Part shown: positions 49,907 through 63,000 of the stretch, piece by piece
Layout: each line of letters begins with the position of its first letter
Numbering within the stretch: position 1 is the first letter of the stretch
Assembly (NCBI GenBank): GCA_963965975.1
Contig: OZ014412.1
Coordinates: 4,900,501 to 4,964,500 of the forward strand
Length of the DNA stretch: 64,000 bases
DNA from: Xestospongia bergquistia
Lineage: Eukaryota; Porifera; Demospongiae; Haplosclerida; Petrosiidae
Direction: 5' to 3'
Position numbers and translations under genes: made by a program
The notes under the pieces: generated by a model
Seen by the model: the letters and a program-made list of their open reading frames with translations, nothing else
Database searches by the model: none
Told to the model about the DNA's origin: nothing

Positions 49907-52114
49907 ATGGCGTCAACAACTGAATTGCCAGATCTTCAGACTAGAAATGAAGTTCAAGGATATCTGAGGGGATTGTCTGTAGAATTGGGATTACCTATAA
50001 CAGATCCTAAATTTGCAGCAGCTCTAGATTCACGTGATCAACTAGCTGGATTTAGAAATAAGTTTCATATCCCAAAGATTGGAGAATTACTAGAAGGCAG
50101 AACAATTGCCACAGGTAGTTTAAGGGTTTTCATAAATTATATATATACCCAAATGTCATATAGATGCTGATCCTAATGCTGAATGTATTTATATGGCTGG
50201 AAATGGATTAGGTTTACAACCAAAAAATGCTCAAAAATCATGCAAGATCAAATGGAAAAATGGGCCAAAAAGTACACACAAGCTAACATTGATTGAAATG
50301 TGTTATAATGATTTCTCACTAGGGCAGCATATGGTCGTCAGGATGACCCATATCCATGGTTACCAATAGAAGATTTTGTTCAAGAAGAGATTGCAAGATT
50401 AGTTGGTACTAGAAATGATACTTAATGACACATACTGTCTATTTTATTGCAGGTGCTAAACCAATAGAAGTTGTCACTATGAATACACTCTCTGTGAACA
50501 TCCATCTAGCAATGGTATATATTTATCATATGATAGTCATATGTTAGTCACATGACAATTTATAGGTATCCTTTTATCGTCCTACTTCACAACGTTACAA
50601 AATATTGCTTGAGAAAAATGCTTTTCCTTCAGATCATGTAAGAAAAATACTACCTCCTCCATTATGTATTATTTTTATTATTTTGATGTACTCTTGTAGT
50701 ATGCTATTGAATCACAACTACATTGGTACGGGAAAGAACCAAAAGATACTATGATTTTTTTGACACCAAGAGAGGTAATTCACTGTTGTAATGTACCCCT
50801 TTGATTGAACTCTCTCTCTCTCTCTCTCTCTTTGATCCTTAGGGTGAGTTGATATGGCACACAGAAGATGTATTAAAGATCATAGAAAATCAAGGAGATA
50901 TTATTGCATTTATTTGGTTACCAGGTATTGTGTCATTTACTAATGTTATCACTATTATATTTTAGGTGTTCATTATGCAACTGGACATGTTTTTGATATG
51001 AAAACTATCACTGAAGCAGCTCATAAAAAGGTTTCAATTAATTTAGACAGCCCCTATAATTATCTGTTAATTAATATAGGGTTGTTATGTTGGATATGAT
51101 TTAGCTCATGCTGTTGGTAATATTGAGTTAAAATTACATGAGTGGGAGGTAGATGTTGCAACATGGTGTACATATAAGGTATGTATTCTATGACATATAC
51201 ATATTGGGTATGATGTAATATCATTATATTGTTTAGTACTTGAATGGGGGTAATGCTGGTTTGGGTGGATTTTTTGTACATGAGAAATATGCTTATGATT
51301 TTGATCGACCGAGGTAAAGTAGAGATAAATTGTTTTTATTAAAGCCTTGGTGCTTGCTTATTGTAGATTGATAGGTTGGTGGGCTCATAAACGTGAGAGT
51401 CGATTTGTTATGGATAATGGTTAGTGTGTGATTCTATAACAAATACTCTCTAGATGATAAGTTTATTATATATTTAGTACTACAGCTACAACCAGGAGCA
51501 GCTGGATTTCAAATCTCTACTCCTCCTACTTTTTCTATGATGGGTCTAATTGCTGCACTAGAGGTATAGTTAAAATAAACTCATGACAATCTTGTTTATC
51601 AATGTTTCTTCACTGAATTTTTTTGTCTTTTCTACTAGGTTTTCAAAGAGACTTCAATGACAGACTTATGTCGTAAGTCTCGTATACTCACTGGATATTT
51701 AGAATTATTGATTGAAGAGAACCTCAGTATAGTGAGGAGAATGGACTCAGTTCAGAGGGAGAACCAGAGGAAACTAAGAAGAGAAAAATGAAAGGTAAGC
51801 ATTTACTGGTTTGTTATTAGTCTTTATTGATCACATGTAGGTCATGTGACTATTGTTACATCAAAAGATTTACGAGAAAGAGGTTGTCAGTTATCAATAC
51901 AATTCTCAGATTTGCCAACAATTAGAGATTACATTTGTGAGAGAGGAGCAGTGGTTAGTATGTCATGACACACAAAGATACCATATTCTTCTAATTATAG
52001 GTTGAATGTCGTGAGCTTAGAATAATACGAGTGACTCCAGTACCATTGTATAACTCATTTGATGATGTTCTTAGAATATATTATTTATTACAAGCTGCTA
52101 TAGAGAGTATATAG
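49907..52114 (+). pseudogene. KYNU: Kynureninase, copy 5, plus strand, with two frame shifts
   Basis: The exon series runs from MASTTELPDLQTRNEVQGYL (49907-50114) to VTPVPLYNSFDDVLRIYYLL and TAG at 52114. PLP-lysine block [10 protein letters not shown] with [21 protein letters not shown] and [11 protein letters not shown] are kept. In exon 2 the frame needed for KWAKK is reached only if one base is missing after PKNAQK (about 50236). In exon 13 two extra bases, or one missing, shift the frame near 51727 (ENLS). All splice sites I checked look usable. It is either a young pseudogene or carries two sequencing errors. It is the most divergent of the five. Confidence 0.75.
50810..50833. repeat. 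Short (CT)n tract in KYNU5 intron 6
   Basis: About 11 CT repeats placed as the polypyrimidine tract of the exon-7 acceptor (TCCTTAG then GGTGAG). Confidence 0.9.
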
Positions 52115-52606
52115 AATGGATTGAACATACTATTTTTAGAACGAATTAAAACAGGCTATTTTTAGTAACATCTTTTTTATCAAGTAGTTTAACAAAAACA
52201 TAAAAAACTGATTAAAATAAAATTAATAATATATCACGGATTAGAATGAGTTCTGTTAATACTTAGACTATTATCTGATTAAGAATTTATAAAGATATTT
52301 TGTTATGCCAAGATATTGCTCTCTTTTGGAGGATATGTAACATTGTCAGGTATTTCTTTGTTTCATTCATTACAATCAATAACAGTTACATTAATAGAAT
52401 TATAAATAAAAAATAAACAGACAAGTGAATGAATGAATGGATAAATAGATAGATAGATGAATTATATTAACTGATTTAATAATGAATGAATAAATTAAAG
52501 GATCCATTAATAGACAATATACATGTAGTTAAATGAACTTGTTTGCTATTCAGTGTGAGGTGTTTCTGGCAATGATACATCTCAAGAGAAGATGGCTACT
52601 GTTTAA
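52115..52606. other. KYNU5 3' flank, no gene
   Basis: AT-rich, with short GAAT/GATA tetranucleotide runs at 52415-52465. Repeated at 58142-58635 and from 63760 to the window end. Confidence 0.8.
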
Positions 52607-53584
52607 GGTAAAAATATCTGAAATTTTTTTCAGCTTTTTTTAATGCAATCATGTAAAGATACTTGTTCTAATAATTGATCATGCTTTAAAAAATTTTTTA
52701 AACCCTAGTACTTTGCAGAAATGTAGTTTGATTCCTTAATATCTGCAATGTTTGGAGACGTCAAATAATAATATTAAAGAACCTAGAGAGCTGAAACTTT
52801 TGAAAATTAAAGATGAAGTCAATTACTACAATCTTACGGATGGATTTATTTCTACAATAATATTTGACATTGTGACTTCCGCGGGGTTAGAATAGTTAAA
52901 TAAAATGTATTAATTATTATTGCTATTATTATTATTATTATTATTGTTCGTAGTTTTATATGCCTTCATCTCAAAGCAGACCATGCTTTAATAACAATAA
53001 TAACAACAATAATAAAAATAGTAATAATATATTTAACTATTTTAACCCCGCGAAAGTCACTTATCAATAACCTGACACTAAGTGTATTCATTGCCTTTAA
53101 TTAATGAATCGATTATTCATTATCAAGATGGCGACTTTTGCACTGTTAGATACTGTTGTTGTGATTTTTGATTCTATGGATAATGTAACGACCAGCTGAC
53201 AAGTTCAAGAACGAAAATGATGAATTTTTAGTACTTTTACGGATGCATTTCTTTGTACGATTTGTATAACATGTAATAATAATAGTGATTAAAGTAGGGA
53301 AGGTTTATAGCTTTGTAAAAATGTCAAATATTATTGTAGAAATAAATCCATCCGTAAGATTGTAGTAATTGACTTCATCTTTAATTTTCAAAAGTTTCAG
53401 CTCTCTAGGTTCTTTAATATTATTATTTGACGTCTCCAAATATTGCAGATATTAAGGAATCAAACTGCATTTCTGCAAAGTACTAGGGTTTAAAAAAATT
53501 TTTAAAGTATGATCAATTATTAGAACAAGTATCTTTACATGATTGCATCAAAAAAAGCTGAAAAAAATTTCAGATATTTTTACC
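52607..53584. mobile_element. TTAA-inserting foldback MITE (978 bp), with a nested smaller foldback
   Basis: Left arm 52607-52872 (GGTAAAAATATCTGAAATTT...) and right arm 53322-53584 are long inverted repeats with few mismatches. TTAA flanks both ends (52603-52606 and 53585-53588). The paralogous place at 58635 reads ACTGTTTAACTTTAATG with a single TTAA, an empty site. TTAA target duplication is typical of the piggyBac superfamily. No transposase is encoded, so it is non-autonomous. Inside, 52872-53057 forms a second inverted repeat (GTGACTTCCGCGGGGTTA and its complement), perhaps a second element. Confidence 0.92.
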
Positions 53585-53839
53585 TTAACTTTAATGCTAA
53601 TAGCTTCAGTCATCAGACAGTTTCTTAATATACAATTGATATATTACAAGTGATATATCTAGTACATGAACCACTAACAGGAAGTAACCCCCCACATATA
53701 TCTAAATGTAGTAACAAGTTGAGGTGAGTTATAAAAATATAGTGGGTACCTCCCCTTAAAAGGACTAGTGTTGGGAATGAGACTATAATGAAGTATCTTC
53801 AAATTCATATCTTCAGTTATTAATTCATACACTGATTAT

Positions 53840-54087
53840 ATTACTAGCAGGTCCCAGTATATCTTGATAGGCTCTGACTGTGATGTTATAAGTTGTTACT
53901 GGTATTAGTCCCTTCCATGTCGTCTCATTCTGACTACCTCCTATTACCTGTTGTGCCACAGTGTGTGTGTCACTAGTAGCATTGACTACATATCCATCAG
54001 CATCAGATGGAACAGGTGTCCAACTGACAGTGATAGTGGTAGCTGTCTTGTCAACCAGATTAGGAGGAGGATGAGTGAATCTTTGAG
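53840..54087 (-). pseudogene. Orphan FN3 exon downstream of receptor 1
   Basis: One fibronectin type III domain (PPPNLVDKTATTITVSWTPV, GYVVNATSDTHTV, LIPVTTYNITVRAYQDILGP), very close to the first FN3 exon of the two receptors, with a preceding AG. It follows the receptor stop, so it belongs to no visible gene. It is either a relic of another unit or an alternative exon. Confidence 0.7.
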
Positions 54088-54251
54088 CTGAAGGATTACA
54101 TTTGATATCATGTAACTTTGTGGTTATGTTTAAATTTTTAAATAAAACTAACATAATTTACTACTAATAAACTACATTATGCTTAGATACATTAACTATA
54201 ACAACTCTGTATAAAACTAAAATTAACAATTAACAACATGTTACTGATATA

Positions 54252-57200
54252 TTACATACACTCATATACACTGGTATCTACTGGTGGTTGACACTCATCA
54301 TAAATATCATCAGTTGGTTTAGACTGATGTAGACTGTAGGGCTCACAGACTTTCATTTCAATATTTTCATCAGGTCTATAGATAGACATTATATGAAGTA
54401 ACACAAGGTAACAGAAATATGATAACTTACCCACTGTCTGTTCCTTTAATTGAATTAGTTCCCAATGATTTGAGTCTGTAGAAGTGAATGTGTTTATAAC
54501 TAAAAACATTATATATTTCACATACTGTTTGACATATAATAATAACAGTATATTCCCAACAATACTAACTATCACAACAATCAACAATATACCAACTAGT
54601 ACACCCAGTCCAGTAATAGTACTAGTGTAAAATGAAGTCACTGAAAATAATACAAGTTAATAATAATAATTTCTAGATTGTCTACAATTACCTTCATTAG
54701 TACTAATAGTATATTCTTGTTCTGTTATATTACCAATTACTCTCCATACTCCATAACCATTAACAGTGTAACCACGTATACCAAACAGATAATAGGTATT
54801 ACCTATCAGATCACTTATAGTCACATTTCTACTACTTGTATTAGTTTTAATCATTGGATTAAACTCATCACTAGGAGAACAACTACCATCAAACAAATGA
54901 ACAGTGTACCCTATCTCATATGTGATAATAGGATAGTCTACAGGAATATAACTAGGTACACTCCATGAGATAACAGCCCATGTAATAGACATCAAACTGG
55001 TTAGTGTACCAACTGGACCAGGAACTAAGTAGAAAGTAGAAATAATTATTATTAATTAACTATTGTTCATTAAAATTGATAATGTACTTACTAGTTCCAA
55101 TCTGTACTTCAATAGGATCACTGAAGGGACCTCTTCCAATAGAGTTCACACCAGCTACACTAATATTATATACATTACCTAATACTAGATCATTCACAAT
55201 AACATATCTCTCAGTAGTGGTAAGGTTGTATGTGATACTATTGTTACTAATGATCACAATATACTCAATGATTCTACCATTACGTAGATGACAATCAATC
55301 TCTTCCCATGTGATATTGTTTGATGTCAAACTAACAGATGAAACCATGATCAACTTTGGTGATCCCATAGGTTCTAAAGTTATATTAAGTTTATATTAAA
55401 ACATTAAAGGTATTGTTTACCTGTTGTTGGTTTTGTTTCAACTAATATCATCACTGGACTAGACTCTCCTAGTATATTACCAGCTCTCACTGTGATGATA
55501 TAGTTCATGCCACTGAACAATTCTCTTAATATATAACTAAATATTGTAGTGAACTGATGAGGAGTAACAGAGACCAATGTTACATTAACTGATGATAACT
55601 CAGGACAAGATGAACTATAGGAAATGTTGTAGTATGTTATATAGTTACCATCTTTACTACTGGGACTAGTCCAGTTTACTGTAATAGTAGTGGTTGAGAC
55701 ATCACTCACTGAGAGACTAGTTTCTGGTGTAGGAACTAGACAATGAAATAAAGTCACATTGTATTTATATAAATATGAACTCACTATTAAACCTTAACAA
55801 TGTTTGTGTACTATTAATTGAAGGAAGATCTTTATATGAGTACACACTGATGTTATATGTACTCAATGTTAGTCCATTGATTATAACTTCATCTTCTGTA
55901 GTAGATAATATCTTGTTAGTACCTACTCCAATAGTAGAGTTAATAACAATGACAATGACATATCCATTAGTCTGTGATGACATAGTCCAGCTGACTTTAA
56001 TACTAGTCTCATTTAAAATATATACCATCACATTATATGGAGGACCACTGGGAACTAGAAGAAGATAAACTTAGTTAAGATGAACAACTAAATTTCATAT
56101 ACCTTGTAATATCACAGTGTCGCTGTCTTTCACTCCTTTATACATTGCTATACAGGTAACATTAACTGACATTCCCAATGGATCAGGATATACAAGTAGT
56201 GTGTTGTTGTATATGAGGAGATCAGAGTCAATTAATGTATACATTGAGTTGTACTTCATCACTCCATTCACTAACCAGTAAACATCAGTAGTAACATTGA
56301 CAGTAGTTGTAATACAGTCAATATGATATTGAGAGTTTTCAAGTTTAGTAATGGATGATACATGTGTCCAATTGATTGATGAAATAACTAAATAAATTAA
56401 TTTAAAATAACCAATATTTGATGGATATTAAAATACCTGACAATGTTTGTACACTGTTTACATTACTAGCAGGTCCTAGTATATCTTGATAGGCTCTGAC
56501 TGTGATGTTATAAGTTGTTGATGGTATTAGCCCCTTCAGTGTCATCTCATTCTGACTACCTCCCTTTACCTGTTGTGTCACAGTGTGTGTGTCACTAGTG
56601 GCATTGACTACATATCCACTAGCATCAGATGGAACTGGTGTCCAATTGACAGTGATAGTGGTAGATGTCTTGTTGACCAGAGTAGGAGGAGAAGGAGTGA
56701 ATCCTGGAGCTAAGAGGATTACATTTCACATCATGTAACTATAGTAGTAAAAGTACTTACCAGTTACTGTAAGATAACGATATCGTACAACCTCATCAAC
56801 TCTTTCATAACATCTATGTACATGATCACCATTATTGTTTGATTGATTAAATATTCCACTATTGATCTTCTCTGCATACCAAGTAACAGTTAGATTATGA
56901 ACAATTGTATTATTGATATTGTAAATAGTTTGACTCTCACTACTACAACTGTATCCAATGTTTTGTGTCAAACAGTTGAATTCAATACTAGAACTCTGAC
57001 TGTTATATACATAATACCACCTGAAATTTCTATCAATTCCACTTTGAACACAATGAAGTCTGTATTGTTGTGGAACAACTGTCATATCAGAAGGAAGTTC
57101 AACAGCACTGAAGTCTATGATCTCTACATGTTCTATAATAGATCAGTAACAAATGACAGCATGTACTAGTACAATGAGATATAACTTACTGAATATATGA

Positions 57201-57680
57201 ACAGTGATGATGTTGGTAGTAGGATCAGAACAACTATTGGGTAGACAACACTTGAACTCATTACCACCTATACTCTGAGAACCACTAACACTGACTTCAT
57301 AAAAATCTTGTCCATTAGTTCTATATACAGTGATGTTAGCAGGATTATTGGAGACAATACAACGGAGAGGATCACTGTCACTATTGCTATTACAGTTGAC
57401 AGGTTGTCCATTAGGATAGACCCACTCTCCCCCAGACAAAATAGAATTAGGTAACACACACTGGAGAGGTGAATAGTTAGTGTGACCTGGTGTGATGTAA
57501 ATATGATTGATATAGGAGCCATTAGGATAACAATCTCCATTGAACATCAGGTAGATACCTAGAACGTTGTTAATAAATGATGTACTACATATCAAGTCAC
57601 TTACGAGAGTCTGGTGGACATTTACTAATAATGTCACTGACACATAACAAGAAGGTAGTAGTCAGTAGTAGTACAGACAT
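54252..57680 (-). CDS. Ig/FN3 single-pass membrane receptor 1
   Basis: Twelve exons: 57605-57680, 57190-57558, 56761-57132, 56437-56709, 56103-56387, 55785-56054, 55421-55735, 55092-55373, 54692-55024, 54526-54640, 54431-54475, 54252-54375. They total 2859 nt and give 952 aa, one open frame. Order: signal peptide (MSVLLLTTTFLLCVS), two Cys-containing Ig-like modules (exons 2-3), FN3 (exon 4), an Ig-like module (exon 5, YWLVNGVMKYNS), four FN3 (exons 6-9), transmembrane helix (GLGVLVGILLIVVIVSIVG), and a short cytoplasmic tail. The tail has four candidate signalling tyrosines: EPYSLHQ, DDIYDE, SVYECM, plus the juxtamembrane YVKQ. No kinase or phosphatase domain is present. Many NxS/T sites suggest heavy N-glycosylation. 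A cell-surface recognition or adhesion receptor is inferred; the ligand is unknown. Confidence 0.88.
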
Positions 57681-58074
57681 TGTAGTACAACACTTCTCTC
57701 TAATATACTTAGTTTACACTGTTATAACTACACAATATAAACATCATGTTGTGAACTAACCTAAGTGTGTTAATTAGTGTAAATTTAGGATTATACAATT
57801 ATGGTTTGTGTTGATTACTTCGTGTTAATATCTTTTATGCTAGGTCATTGTTACATTGTTCCTTTCTTGTGTAGCTTTTGTTCATGTGTAAATTAGTTCT
57901 CATTTGCTCTACTTGTATTTAAGTTGTTCACTTTCTTAGTTGTTCATGATAATAAATTCTAGTCAGTTAATAAAGTGATTAGGACATTACACATCACACT
58001 GAAGATATACACCTACATCAACATTAATAAAAATTTCCTGTGTTAATTCATTATTAAGACAAATTAGTCACACA
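57681..58074. promoter_or_regulatory. Upstream region of receptor 1
   Basis: No ORF. AT-rich intergenic DNA between the receptor start and the next KYNU5-tail copy. The promoter is expected here by position only. Confidence 0.4.
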
Positions 58075-58636
58075 TTGTGCAACTCATTTGATGATGTTCT
58101 TAGAATATAGTATTTATTACAAGCTGCTATGGAGAGTATATAGAGTGGATTGAACATACTATTTTTAGAATGAGTTAAAACAGGCTATTTTTAGTAACAT
58201 CTTTTTTATCAAGTAGTTTAACAAAAACATAAAAAACTGATTAAAATAAAATTAATAATATATCACGGATTAGAATGAGTTCTGTTAATACTTAGACTAT
58301 TATCTGATTAAGAATTTATAAAGATATTTTGTTATGCCAAGATATTGCTCTCTTTTGGAGGATATGTAACATTGTCAGGTATTTCTTTGTTTCATTCATT
58401 ACAATCAATAACAGTTACATTAATAGAATTATAAATAAAAAATAAACAGACAAGTGAATGAATGAATGGATAAATAGATAGATAGATGAATTATATTAAC
58501 TGATTTAATAATGAATGAATAAATTAAAGGATCCATTAATAGACAATATACATGTAGTTAAATGAACTTGTTTGCTATTCAGTGTGAGGTGTTTCTGGCA
58601 ATGATACATCTCAAGAGAAGATGGCTACTGTTTAAC
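58075..58636 (+). pseudogene. KYNU: KYNU5 last-exon tail and flank, second copy
   Basis: Starts with the last ~65 nt of the KYNU5 coding exon (NSFDDVLRI, then a stop in place of Tyr) and continues collinearly with 52046-52606. It carries the uninterrupted TTAA empty site at about 58635, which proves the MITE at 52607 is an insertion. Confidence 0.9.
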
Positions 58637-58884
58637 TTTAATGCTAATAGCTTCAGTCATCAGACAGTTTCTTAATATACAATTGATATATTACAAGTGA
58701 TATATCTAGTACATGAACCACTAACAGGAAGTAACCTCCCACATATATCTAAATATAGTAACAAGTTGAGGTAGAGTTATAAAAATATAGTGGGTACCTC
58801 CCCTTAAAAGGACTAGTGTTGGGAATGAGACTATAATGAAGTATCTTCAAATTGATATCTTCAGTTATTAATTCATACACTGAT

Positions 58885-59150
58885 GATTAAAGTACTAGCA
58901 GGTCCTAGTATATCTTGATAGGCTCTGACTGTGATGTTATAAGTTGTTAGTGGTATTAGTCCCTTCAATGTCATCTCATTCTGACTACCTCCCTTTACCT
59001 ATTGCATTGCAGTGTGTGTGTGTGTATGTGTGTGTCATTAATTACATTGACTATGTATATATCCACGAGCATCAGATATAACAAGGAACCAACTGATAGT
59101 GGCTGTCTTGTTGACCAGAGTAGGAGGAGAGGGAATGAATCCTGGAGCTG
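58885..59150 (-). pseudogene. Orphan FN3 exon, decayed, downstream of receptor 2
   Basis: Collinear with 53840-54087 but with small insertions, including a TG run (59015-59040), and stops. 59151-60099 contains further AT-rich, partly duplicated DNA with a short FN3-exon border scrap at about 59880-59950. No working gene seen. Confidence 0.68.
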
Positions 59151-60099
59151 AGAGGGTTAAATTTGATATCGTGTAACTGTGTGGTTAGATGAGCAACAAC
59201 TGTTTAGTTTTTTAATAAAACTAACAAATTGATAAGTTATAAAATATAAATAAAGTTTGTAGTAATAATTATAACTAAGGTAGGTGTTGTTATAAAGGAT
59301 TAGATACAACTCAATTTGAGTTAAAACACTACTACTATAATCATACTGTATGTAATTAATAAATAAACTAGATCTCTGTTTACTAAGATACAAAGATATA
59401 TGACAACTATTAATAAATTCCTTTAAAGAAACAAATTGGTTCTTATTTCCAAAACATCCACCATAACAAAGTAATTGACATTGTCTTGAGGTAGGGTTAT
59501 AAAACCATTGTGGGTACTCCCCTTAACAGGAGTAGTGTCGGGAATGACACTATAATGAAGTACCTTCATGGGGAAGTTAAAACAAGTTACCAATCCAAAT
59601 CTATATCTGCAATTATTAATTCATAGATTATTTGTTAATTATTTGCTACTGTTACTCTCGTATCCACTATATATAAATGAATGACATTTTCTTAATATAC
59701 AATTAAAGTACCAACAAGTGATATATCTAGTAGATGAACCACTGACAGGAGGTAACCACATATATTTAAATATAGTAACAAGTTGATGTCATCTATATAT
59801 TGTTGTTATATTTCCCACACTCATTAATGACTTCAATAAACTGATTGTAGTACCTAGTAGTACATGTATGTCATCTCATCCAACTACCTCTCTTTACCTC
59901 TTGTGATAGAGGGAATGAATACTGGAGCTGAGAGGATTATATTTGATATCATGTAACAATGTAGTTAAAAAAACACCAAATGTGTAGTTTTTAAAAAAAA
60001 AAACTTTACTACTAAAAAATCGTATTATATTTTGATACATTAACTATAACAACTCTATATAAAATTAAACATAACAATTAACATCATATTACTAATATA

Positions 60100-63000
60100 T
60101 TACATACACTCATATACAAAGGTATCTACTGGTGGTTGACAATCATCATAAATATCATTAGTTGGTTTAGACTCATGTAGACTGTAGGACTCACAGACTT
60201 TCATTTCAATATTTTCATCAGGTCTATAGATAGACATTATATGATGTAACACAAGGTAACAGAAATATGATAACTTACCCACTGTCTGTTCCTTTAATTG
60301 TGTTAGTTCCCAATAATTTGAGTCTGTAGAAGTGAATATGTTAATAACTAAAAACATTATATATTTCACATACTGTCTGACATATAGTAATAATAATAGT
60401 ATATTCCCAACAATACTAACTATCACAACAATCAACAGTATACCAACTAGTACACCCAGTCCAGTAATAGTACTAGTATAAAATGAAGTCGCTGAAAAGG
60501 ATACAAGCTAATAATAATAATTTCTAGATTGTCTACAATTACCTTCATTAGTACAAATAGTTGATTCTTGTTCTGTCAAATTACCAATTACTCTCCATAC
60601 TCCATAACCATTAACAGTGTAACCATGTACACGAAACAGATAACAGGTGTTACCTATCAGATCACTTAGAATCACATTTGTACTACTTGTATTAGTTTTA
60701 ATCATTGGATTAAACTCATCACTAGGAGAACAACTACCATCAAACAAATGAACAGTGTATCCTATCTCATATGTGATAATAGGATAGTCTACAGGAATAT
60801 AACTAGGTACACTCCATGAGATAACAGCCCATGTAATAGACATCAAACTGGATAGCATACTAACTGGACCAGGAACTAAGTAGAAAGTATAAACAATTAT
60901 TATTAATTAACTATTGTTCATTAAAATTGATAATGTACTTACTAGTTCCAATCTGTACTTCAACAGGATCACTGAAGGGACCTCTTCCAATAGAGTTCAC
61001 ACCAGCTACACTAATGTTATATACATTACTAAATACTAGATCATTCACAATGATATATCTGTCAGTAGTGGTAAGGTTGTATGTGATACTATTGTTACTA
61101 ATGATCACTATATACTCAATGATTCTACCATTACGTAGATGACAATCAATCTCTTCCCATGTGATATTGTTTGATGTCAAACTAACAGATGAAACCATGA
61201 TCAACTTTGGTGATCCCATAGGTTCTAAAGTTATATTAAGTTTATATTAAAACATTAAAAGTATTATTTACTTGACATTAGTTTTGTTTCCAATGATATC
61301 ATCACTGGACTAGACTCTCCTAGTACATTACCAGCTCTCACTATGATGGTATAGTTCATACCACTGGACAAATTTCTTAATGTATAACTGAATGTTGTAG
61401 TGAACTGATGAGGAGTAACAGAGACCAATGTTACATTAACTGATGATAACTCAGGACAAGATGAACTATAGGAAATGTTGTAGTATGTTATATAGTTACC
61501 ATCTTTACTACTGGGACTAGTCCAGTTTACTGTAATAGTAGTGGTTGAGACATCACTCACTGAGAAACGAGTTACTGGTGTAGGAACTAGACAATGAAAT
61601 AAAGTCATATTGTGATTATAGGAATATCAACTCACCATTAAACCTTAACAATGTTTGTGTACTATTAATTGAAGGAAGATCTTTATATGAGTACACACTG
61701 ATGTCATAATATGTACTGAATGTTAGTCCATTGATTATAACTTCATCTTCTGTAGTAGATAATATCTTGTTGGTACCTACTCCAGTAATAGAGCTAATGA
61801 CAATGACATATCCATTAGTCTGTGATGATATTGGCCAGTTGACTTTGACACTAGTCTCATTTAAAATATATGCCATCACATTAGATGGAGGACCACTGGG
61901 AACTAGAAAAGGATAAACCTAGTTAAGATGAACAACTAAATTCATACCTTGTAAAATCACAGTGTCACTGTAGTTCACTCCTTTATACATTGCTATACAG
62001 GTAACATTAACTGACACTCCCAGTGGATCAGGATATACCAGTAGTGTGTTGTTGTATATGAGGAGATCATAATCAATTAATGTATACATTGAGTTGTACT
62101 TCATTACTCCATTCACTAACCAGTAAACATCAGTAGTAACATTGACAGTAGTTGTCATACAACTAATAGTGTTTTGAAGTGTAGTAGTTAACAAAATCCA
62201 ACTAATAGATGATATACCTATTGTTATAAATTATTGAAATATCAAATAATATATTAAAATGCATCAAAATCTATACCTGTAGTTAGATTTATATTAGTTT
62301 GTACACTGATTACATTACTAGCAGGTCCCAGTATATCTTGATAGGCTCTGATTGTGATGTTATAAGTTGTTACTGGTATTAGCCCGCTCAGTATTATCTC
62401 ACTCTGGCTACCTCCCTTTACCTGTTGTGTCACAGTGTGTGTGTCACTAGTGGCATTGATTACATATCCATCAGCATCAGATGGAACAGGTGTCCAACTG
62501 ACAGTGATAGTGGTAGCTGTCTTGTTGACCAGAGTAGGAGGAGAGGGAGTGAATCCTGGAGCTGAGAGGATTACATATGATATCATGTAACTATAGTAGT
62601 AAAAGTACTTACCAGTTATTGTAAGAATACGATTTCTTATAATCTCCTCAACTCTTACATAACATCTATGTACATGATCACCATTATTGTTTGACTGACT
62701 AAATATTCCACTATTGATCTCCTCTGCATACCAAGTAACAGTAAGTGTACGAAACTTTGTACTGTTACCACTATATAGGGTTTGTACTTCACCAATCTTA
62801 CAGCTGTATCCATTTTGTGGTGATCCACACTGTAATTCAGTATTGTTATAATACCACTTGAACACTCTATAAAATCCACTATATACACAATGAACTGTGT
62901 ATTGTTGTGGAACAACTATCATATTAGAAGGAAGTTCAATAACACTGAAGTCTATGATTTCTACATGTCCTAATAGATCAGTAACAAATGACAGTGTATA

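Noticed and set aside
54252-54375. ITAM in the receptor tail
   Set aside because: The tyrosines lack the paired YxxL/I spacing of a true ITAM; described only as tyrosine-bearing.
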